A stretch of DNA of 64,000 bases from Dehalococcoidia bacterium (GTDB taxonomy: Bacteria; Chloroflexota; Dehalococcoidia; DSTF01; JALHUB01): NCBI GenBank assembly GCA_030018455.1, contig JASEFU010000005.1, forward strand, positions 107,544 through 171,543, read 5' to 3'. This document shows positions 59,858 through 64,000 of this stretch, piece after piece. How positions within the stretch are numbered: position 1 is the first letter of the stretch; the number at the start of each line of letters is the position of its first letter. The notes below the pieces were generated by a model. The model saw only the letters and a list, made by a program, of their open reading frames with translations. It was not told where the DNA came from and did no database searches. The position numbers and the translations under genes were made by a program.

Positions 59858-60628
59858 CTAGGAGATAGAAATTCCTGCCCGGCAGCCCTCGAAGAAACAT
59901 GCCCTGACCACGTTTCCGCGCGGGAGACAGAGACTTGAGGAGTCGAACCTGTATTCTGTTCCCCCAACGGTTTCCGCGATTTCTACGGCCGTAATGGGAA
60001 AGGAAAGCGGCCACCCACGTGGGGAAGCCATCGGATAGCGGAGCACCAAGTCTTCCGCCGATTGCATCTCGAAGAATTCGATTGCCAGGTAGTCTCCATT
60101 AGCGTAGCTAACCCGCAGGATCTTGCCGGAGGGAGGGCATTCCAGGTCCTCAGGGAGGCTAGGAGATATCCAGTAGCTTTCCTCAATACGACATCGAGGT
60201 TGTCCGGACACTGTGATCATTCGAACGTTCACCAGCAGGTGTGCTGCATCATCGCGTGTGAACCAGATAATTGGCTTCCCCTTGGCCTCTATCGCAACGG
60301 GGGTATTGTGGAAGAAGTTCCCTCCCACCACCATCAAAAGGTCTCGCCGCAGCCAGTCGAACCGGCCTTCGATCTGTTTGTTTCCTTTCCGTGCGGCCCT
60401 CTTGAATTCGTGAAGCTGTTCTCGAGAGTAAGCGCCCGCATCGGCCTTGGCGTGGTGCTCCGCACACAATGCTATCATGCCCGCAGGTCGGTGATGCTTT
60501 TCATCTCGCCAAGGGGGGTCGAAGTGGTGCCAACGCAGATAGGGGTTGCCGCAGCCGGGGATCGGGCAACCGAAACCCACCTCACGTCTCAATTGACGGC
60601 GCACTTCAATGGGCGGCGTCCGTTGCAC
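59858..60628 (-). CDS. HNH endonuclease-like protein inserted in the head block
   Basis: A 256-residue protein on the opposite strand to the phage genes. The first 90 residues have an HNH-like pattern, GCPIPGCGNPYLRWHHFDPP and HHRPAGMIALCAEHHAKAD, with Cys and His metal ligands. The rest is unlike known domains. By eye its GC content is lower than that of its neighbours, suggesting later acquisition. HNH genes beside terminase genes can be packaging nucleases or homing endonucleases; reverse orientation favours a mobile or accessory gene. Confidence 0.75.
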   Translation of the reverse strand: MQRTPPIEVRRQLRREVGFGCPIPGCGNPYLRWHHFDPPWRDEKHHRPAGMIALCAEHHAKADAGAYSREQLHEFKRAARKGNKQIEGRFDWLRRDLLMVVGGNFFHNTPVAIEAKGKPIIWFTRDDAAHLLVNVRMITVSGQPRCRIEESYWISPSLPEDLECPPSGKILRVSYANGDYLAIEFFEMQSAEDLVLRYPMASPRGWPLSFPITAVEIAETVGGTEYRFDSSSLCLPRGNVVRACFFEGCRAGISIS

Positions 60629-60851
60629 CCCAATCCGCCTTCTCAGCCGCTAGCCCTCAACGCCTGCGCGCTTCGCGCGTCTTGAGAGAACATAAATCCT
60701 AATGCGGGGCACTGTCAACCGGAATGCCCGACCGCCTTAGTCTAGCACAAGGGGCTGAGGCGGTAGTACTCAGATGCGGCGAGGCGGAGGTAGCCGCCGT
60801 CATCGTCCGCAAACGACGCCTCGCGTTCGTTCCCGTTGACGGCCCTGGCGC
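60629..60851. other. gap between the two reverse-strand cargo genes
   Basis: No gene that I can support. It holds an imperfect CTGCGCGCTTCGCGCG hairpin (about 60665-60680). A short minus-strand frame at 60742-60861 lacks a ribosome-binding site. Confidence 0.5.
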
Positions 60852-62195
60852 TCACCGACATCGACGAGAACGTAGCCGGCTTCTCGCTTCCGGCACCGCC
60901 CACACCAGCCCTGTGGCGGCGAGCAATGCGAACGACGGCAGCATCGGCAGGTGGAAGCGGGACGTGGCAAAGAACAGGAGCTGCCCCGCTGTGAACACGG
61001 CGACGATGAGGAGCGGGAGCAGGAGGAGACCTTGGGGCCGGCGTGACCAACAAAGGAGACCAAGCCCGGCAGCGGCGATCGCGGCAAAATAGTACGCGTT
61101 CGCCACGTCGGAGATGACTTTGAGAAAAGGAACGGGGCGGCTGATGTCGGGATGGTGGATCCAGCGCAGCGCGTCCTCATCGTCCTCGTACAGCGCCCGT
61201 ATCTTCGTGGCAGAAAGCTGCGCTTCGCGCCAGGGGTGGGTGAACATGAACTTCAGCCCTTCGCGCAGCGCTACGTTGCTCGTCTCCACCTCCCGCTCCT
61301 CCCACGACAGGTGCTCGGCCCAACTTCCGATCCACGTGTCGCTGGCGTTGAAGCGGCCATTGGAATTCTCGTTGTGGCCCATGAACAGGTTGCCGCCATC
61401 GTTGGTGCTGATGAAGACAAAGGCGTCCATCGCCACGTAGTTGCGTATCGTCCAGGGCATGATGAGCGCGAGCGCCGTCACGGTTACAACGGCAGTCCGC
61501 CGCAGGGCCTTCGCCCAGTCGCCGCCGGCGATACCCCACAGCAGGAAGGCGACGACCAGCATAAAGAGGCCTTGCCCGCGCACAAGGGCGGCGGCGGCGA
61601 GCGCGGCCCCAATCAGTAGGAGGAGTGGCACGCCGGGCTCTTCACCCCTCAGCGACAGCGCCAGCAGCGCCATGGCGATGACGACGATCAGTACGAACAG
61701 GCTCTCCGACATGACCAGTGTCGAGAAGAAGACGTGGCCAGGGAAGACGGCGAAGATGAACCCCGCCAACGCTCCCGCCCTCTGCCCGGCGACGAGGACC
61801 CCCAGCCAGTAGAGAGCGACGCACGTCAGCGTTCCCAGCAGTATGTTGGTCGACCACGCGGCGGGCACGTCCGGGCCGGGCAACCAGTAGACGGCGGCGA
61901 GCAGAAAGCTGTAGCCCGGGGGCCACTGCGCTGTGTGATAGCCGACCCATGGGTTCAGGTAGCCCTTCCCTTCGGCGAGTGAGGTCGCGGAGCCGTGGTA
62001 GAAGATGGTGTCGTCCATCGTTTGGAGATCAGTGGGGTCCGCGGGCACGTAGACGACCCAGAAGATGCGTGCCGCCAGGGCGACCGCGAAGATGACGGCG
62101 GCGCACTTCAGGTGAGGGCGAACGGCGGCGAGGGCGGCGCGTAAGGGGGCTGCCGCCGCTTCCCGGGTGTGTGCGGTCTCGGTTGCCTTTGCCAT
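60852..62195 (-). CDS. glycosyltransferase family 39-like membrane protein (PMT_2/ArnT type)
   Basis: A 447-residue protein with about ten membrane helices of the PMT_2/ArnT group, which transfers sugars from polyprenyl phosphate to lipids or proteins. The first extracellular loop carries the metal-binding region MDDTIFYHGSATSLAEGKGYLNPW and a WPPGYSFLLAAVYWL segment. Start at 62195 is supported by GGAGGGCAAG. In reverse orientation between portal and scaffold genes it looks like cargo (a moron) that could alter the cell surface, for example to block other phages (inference). Confidence 0.85.
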   Translation of the reverse strand: MAKATETAHTREAAAAPLRAALAAVRPHLKCAAVIFAVALAARIFWVVYVPADPTDLQTMDDTIFYHGSATSLAEGKGYLNPWVGYHTAQWPPGYSFLLAAVYWLPGPDVPAAWSTNILLGTLTCVALYWLGVLVAGQRAGALAGFIFAVFPGHVFFSTLVMSESLFVLIVVIAMALLALSLRGEEPGVPLLLLIGAALAAAALVRGQGLFMLVVAFLLWGIAGGDWAKALRRTAVVTVTALALIMPWTIRNYVAMDAFVFISTNDGGNLFMGHNENSNGRFNASDTWIGSWAEHLSWEEREVETSNVALREGLKFMFTHPWREAQLSATKIRALYEDDEDALRWIHHPDISRPVPFLKVISDVANAYYFAAIAAAGLGLLCWSRRPQGLLLLPLLIVAVFTAGQLLFFATSRFHLPMLPSFALLAATGLVWAVPEARSRLRSRRCR

Positions 62196-62327
62196 CTTGC
62201 CCTCCGGCGGGCAACCCGAATGATAGCGCAAAAGCCGGTCGGGGTTCGATAGGTGACAGAAGCCAGTTGACGGCGCAGCACATGTGTTCTATCCTCTCGT
62301 CGTCCACTTACGTTGTGGGGGTGCGAG

Positions 62328-62843
62328 ATGCAGGACACGGAACCGGAACGCCCGGAGATCGAGGAGAGACTGACTGAAGCGCAGGCGGAGATCGAACGTC
62401 TGCAGGCGGCGGCCGCCGACAGCGAGGCGCGGGCGCTGCACTTTCAGGAGATCACGGAAAAGATGCGCCGCGAGCTCGCGGGGGCGCAGGAGGAGCTGGC
62501 ATCGTGCCGTGAGCAAATCAGCGGCCTGGACGAGGAGCTTTCCGCGGCGCGCAACGAGAACGGCGAACTTCACGCCCGCCTCCAGGCCGCCGCCTCGAAG
62601 TACCGACAGGTGCTCCTGGCGGCGGCCCCCGAACTCCCCGAGGAAATGGTGCAGGGGGAGTCGATTGAGGAGATCGAGGCGTCGCTGGAGAAGGCGCGGC
62701 AGACGGTGCTCCATATACGCGAGCGGCTGGAGTCGCACGCGCAGGCGGGCCGCGTGCCTGCGGGATCGCCAGCGCGCACAGCGCCTGATTTCTCCGCCCT
62801 CAGCGCCATCGAGAAGATCCGACTTGGGCTCAGCCGAAAGTAG
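62328..62843 (+). CDS. coiled-coil scaffold-like protein
   Basis: A 171-residue Glu/Ala-rich protein, almost entirely coiled coil (EEIEERLTEAQAEIERLQAAAAD-type heptads across residues 8-75), ending SALSAIEKIRLGLSRK. Position between portal and capsid and the helical, charged composition match phage scaffolding proteins, which template the procapsid and then leave. The basic C-terminus is a typical capsid-binding tail. ATG 62328 follows GGGG; a TTG at 62313 in frame is possible. Confidence 0.75.
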   Translation: MQDTEPERPEIEERLTEAQAEIERLQAAAADSEARALHFQEITEKMRRELAGAQEELASCREQISGLDEELSAARNENGELHARLQAAASKYRQVLLAAAPELPEEMVQGESIEEIEASLEKARQTVLHIRERLESHAQAGRVPAGSPARTAPDFSALSAIEKIRLGLSRK

Positions 62844-62896
62844 TATCGCCCTCACAACAAGTCGTCCGCCCGTAGATTCTAGGAGGAGGTCCAACC

Positions 62897-63784
62897 TTGG
62901 CACTCACACTTGCCGAAGCATCGAAGCTGTCCAACGACGTGCTCCTGACCGGCGTCATCGAGACGATCATTAAGGACAGCCCGATACTGCAACTCCTGCC
63001 GTTTATCGAGATCGTGGGGAACGGCCTCACCTACAACCGCGAGAACGCCGCCGCCAGCGCCGCCTTCTATGATGTGGGCGATACCTGGAGCGAGAGCACG
63101 CCCACGTTCTCGCAGGTGACGGCGACGCTCAAGATCGTGGGCGGCGACGCCGACATCGACAACTTCCTCGTTGCAACGCGGAGCAACCTCCAGGACCTCG
63201 AGGCGGCGGTCGTCCAGCTCAAGGCGAAGGCCGTGCAGCAGAAGTTCGAGGATACGTTCATTAACGGCGACATGTCCGTCGACGCGAAGGCGTTCGACGG
63301 CATCGACAAGCTGTGCGAGAGCGGCCAGACGGCGAGCATGGGCGCGAACGGCGCCACCCTCACCCTGGCAAAGCTCGACGAGCTGGTCGATCTCATCAAG
63401 GGCGGCAAGCCGGACGTGCTGCTGATGAGCAAGCGGACGCGCCGCACGCTGAACAACCTGGCCCGCGCCTCCGGCGGCTTCCTGGAGACGGACCGCAATG
63501 AGTTCGGGCAGATGGTGCAGTTCTACGACGGCATCCCCATCGGCATCTGCGACTGGATATCGGACGCGAAAACGGTGGGAACGAGCAACGACTGCTCGAC
63601 GGTGTACGCCGTGCAGCTCGGCGAGGGGGCGTTGGCGGGGCTGACGTCGCCGGGAGGGCTGCAGGTGGAGCGCGTAGGCAGCCTGGAGACGAAGGACGCG
63701 ACCCGCACGCGGGTGAAGTGGTACGTATCGCTGGCGTTGTTCAATACGCTCAAGCTGGCCAAGCTCATCGGCGTCCGCCCGTAG
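62897..63784 (+). CDS. phage major capsid protein (HK97-fold type)
   Basis: A 295-residue shell protein: MALTLAEASKLSNDVLLTGVIETIIKDSPILQLLPF starts the N-arm, followed by RENAAASAAFYDVGDTWSEST, FINGDMSVDAKAFDGI, KPDVLLMSKRTRRTLNNLAR and YDGIPIGICDWI. This order is that of HK97-like coat proteins. TTG start six bases after AGGAGGAGGT. A terminator follows, so the head block ends here and no head-tail joining or tail gene is seen. Confidence 0.88.
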   Translation: MALTLAEASKLSNDVLLTGVIETIIKDSPILQLLPFIEIVGNGLTYNRENAAASAAFYDVGDTWSESTPTFSQVTATLKIVGGDADIDNFLVATRSNLQDLEAAVVQLKAKAVQQKFEDTFINGDMSVDAKAFDGIDKLCESGQTASMGANGATLTLAKLDELVDLIKGGKPDVLLMSKRTRRTLNNLARASGGFLETDRNEFGQMVQFYDGIPIGICDWISDAKTVGTSNDCSTVYAVQLGEGALAGLTSPGGLQVERVGSLETKDATRTRVKWYVSLALFNTLKLAKLIGVRP

Positions 63785-63806
63785 CGGCAACCTCGACCGG
63801 ACAAGC

Positions 63807-63838
63807 AAGAACCCCCTGTTTGGGGGTTCTTCGTTTCT
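63807..63838 (+). terminator. rho-independent terminator of the phage-like block
   Basis: AAGAACCCCC (63807-63816) pairs perfectly with GGGGGTTCTT (63822-63831), loop TGTTT, followed by CGTTTCTTC. Confidence 0.85.
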
Positions 63839-63873
63839 TCCGGAACGGCCGGCGGCTTGGCCTACTGCCGGGA

Positions 63874-64000
63874 TCACCGGCAATTACACTCCCCCGGCGG
63901 CTCGACGAGGCTGGAGTTCAGCGCCACAAGCACGGCGTCGAGCGGGCTCATCACTCCGTCCTTGTTTACGTCGAAGGCGGGACTGACGACCATCTCGGGG
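63874..64000 (-). CDS. dockerin-like C-terminus, 5' partial
   Basis: The reverse-strand frame ends at TGA 63876-63874 and runs off the right edge. The last visible part has FDVNKDGVMSPLDAVLVALN, a 12-residue EF-hand-type calcium loop (DVNKDGVMSPLD) of the kind in dockerin repeats, and a short Cys-containing tail (ECNCR). In non-cellulolytic bacteria such repeats occur at the ends of surface proteins. Only about 42 residues are seen, so the function of the whole protein is unknown. Confidence 0.65.
   Translation of the reverse strand, partial: PEMVVSPAFDVNKDGVMSPLDAVLVALNSSLVEPPGECNCR

Noticed and set aside
60742..60861. Short reverse-strand frame ending GGYLRLAASEYYRLSPLC
   Set aside because: It looks protein-like but is only 39 codons, overlaps the glycosyltransferase end and has no ribosome-binding site.

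Overview
The window is GC-rich bacterial chromosome, densely coded on both strands. I read it as a member of the phylum Chloroflexota, possibly Dehalococcoidia-like (moderate confidence, inference). The grounds are a eukaryotic-type (type 2) IleS, a TrpB2-type tryptophan synthase beta chain, two T-box leaders, a DUF951 protein, lipoproteins ending in Thr/Pro-rich tails, many TTG/GTG starts preceded by strong Shine-Dalgarno sites, and a dockerin-like C-terminus. No rRNA, tRNA or CRISPR array was found.

Layout. Bases 1-9.7 kb: rdgB (cut by the left edge), moaA and moaC; a DsbA-like exported thioredoxin-fold protein; an MFS exporter; a split transketolase followed by a DUF362 protein, a flippase-like membrane protein and a cation efflux protein. 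9.7-14 kb: proA and proB, separated by a GNAT gene and dense palindromic repeats. 14-19 kb: a lipoprotein, ileS under an Ile T-box, and a zinc-ribbon protein. 19-25 kb: a probable sugar-acid module (HpcH/HpaI aldolase, GarR-like reductase, Cgl0159-like barrel, solute-binding protein, enolase-superfamily dehydratase). 25-30 kb: aldo/keto reductase, lipB, glpD and an alkyl-DHAP-synthase-like flavoprotein. 30-38 kb: a Trp T-box upstream of trpB2 and trpS, then pyrF-DUF951-MFS-MFS-DUF151. 38-47 kb: comB, a UroD-like protein, cinA, a broken gene, a REP-associated transposase with its REPs, two lipoproteins, DUF72, macro domain and flavin reductase genes. 47-52.4 kb: tetR with three acyl-CoA dehydrogenases and an enoyl-CoA hydratase. 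52.4-55.5 kb: an exported protein, htpX, a HIT protein and a YqeK-like HD protein. 55.5-63.8 kb: a compact phage head/packaging locus (membrane proteins, terminase, portal, scaffold, capsid) interrupted by two reverse-strand genes. The right edge cuts a dockerin-like gene.

The most striking feature is the repeat ecology. A RAYT transposase at 42.0 kb is flanked by inverted REPs that keep the diagnostic GTAG tetranucleotide beside the hairpin, and degraded copies lie in several other intergenic gaps. A second GTAG-hairpin subfamily forms a 91-bp tandem repeat after the macro-domain gene. A third family is a 72-bp unit that folds into a closed three-armed cloverleaf; it occurs three times at exactly the same length, with a compensatory base-pair change. 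A small palindrome has also entered a reading frame (GNAT gene) and another repeat.

The phage-like locus has a promoter with an inverted repeat lying between -35 and -10, and encodes packaging and shell proteins but no visible protease, tail, integrase or lysis genes. It could be a prophage remnant, a satellite, or a domesticated capsid system. All functions are read from sequence motifs; no database search was run.
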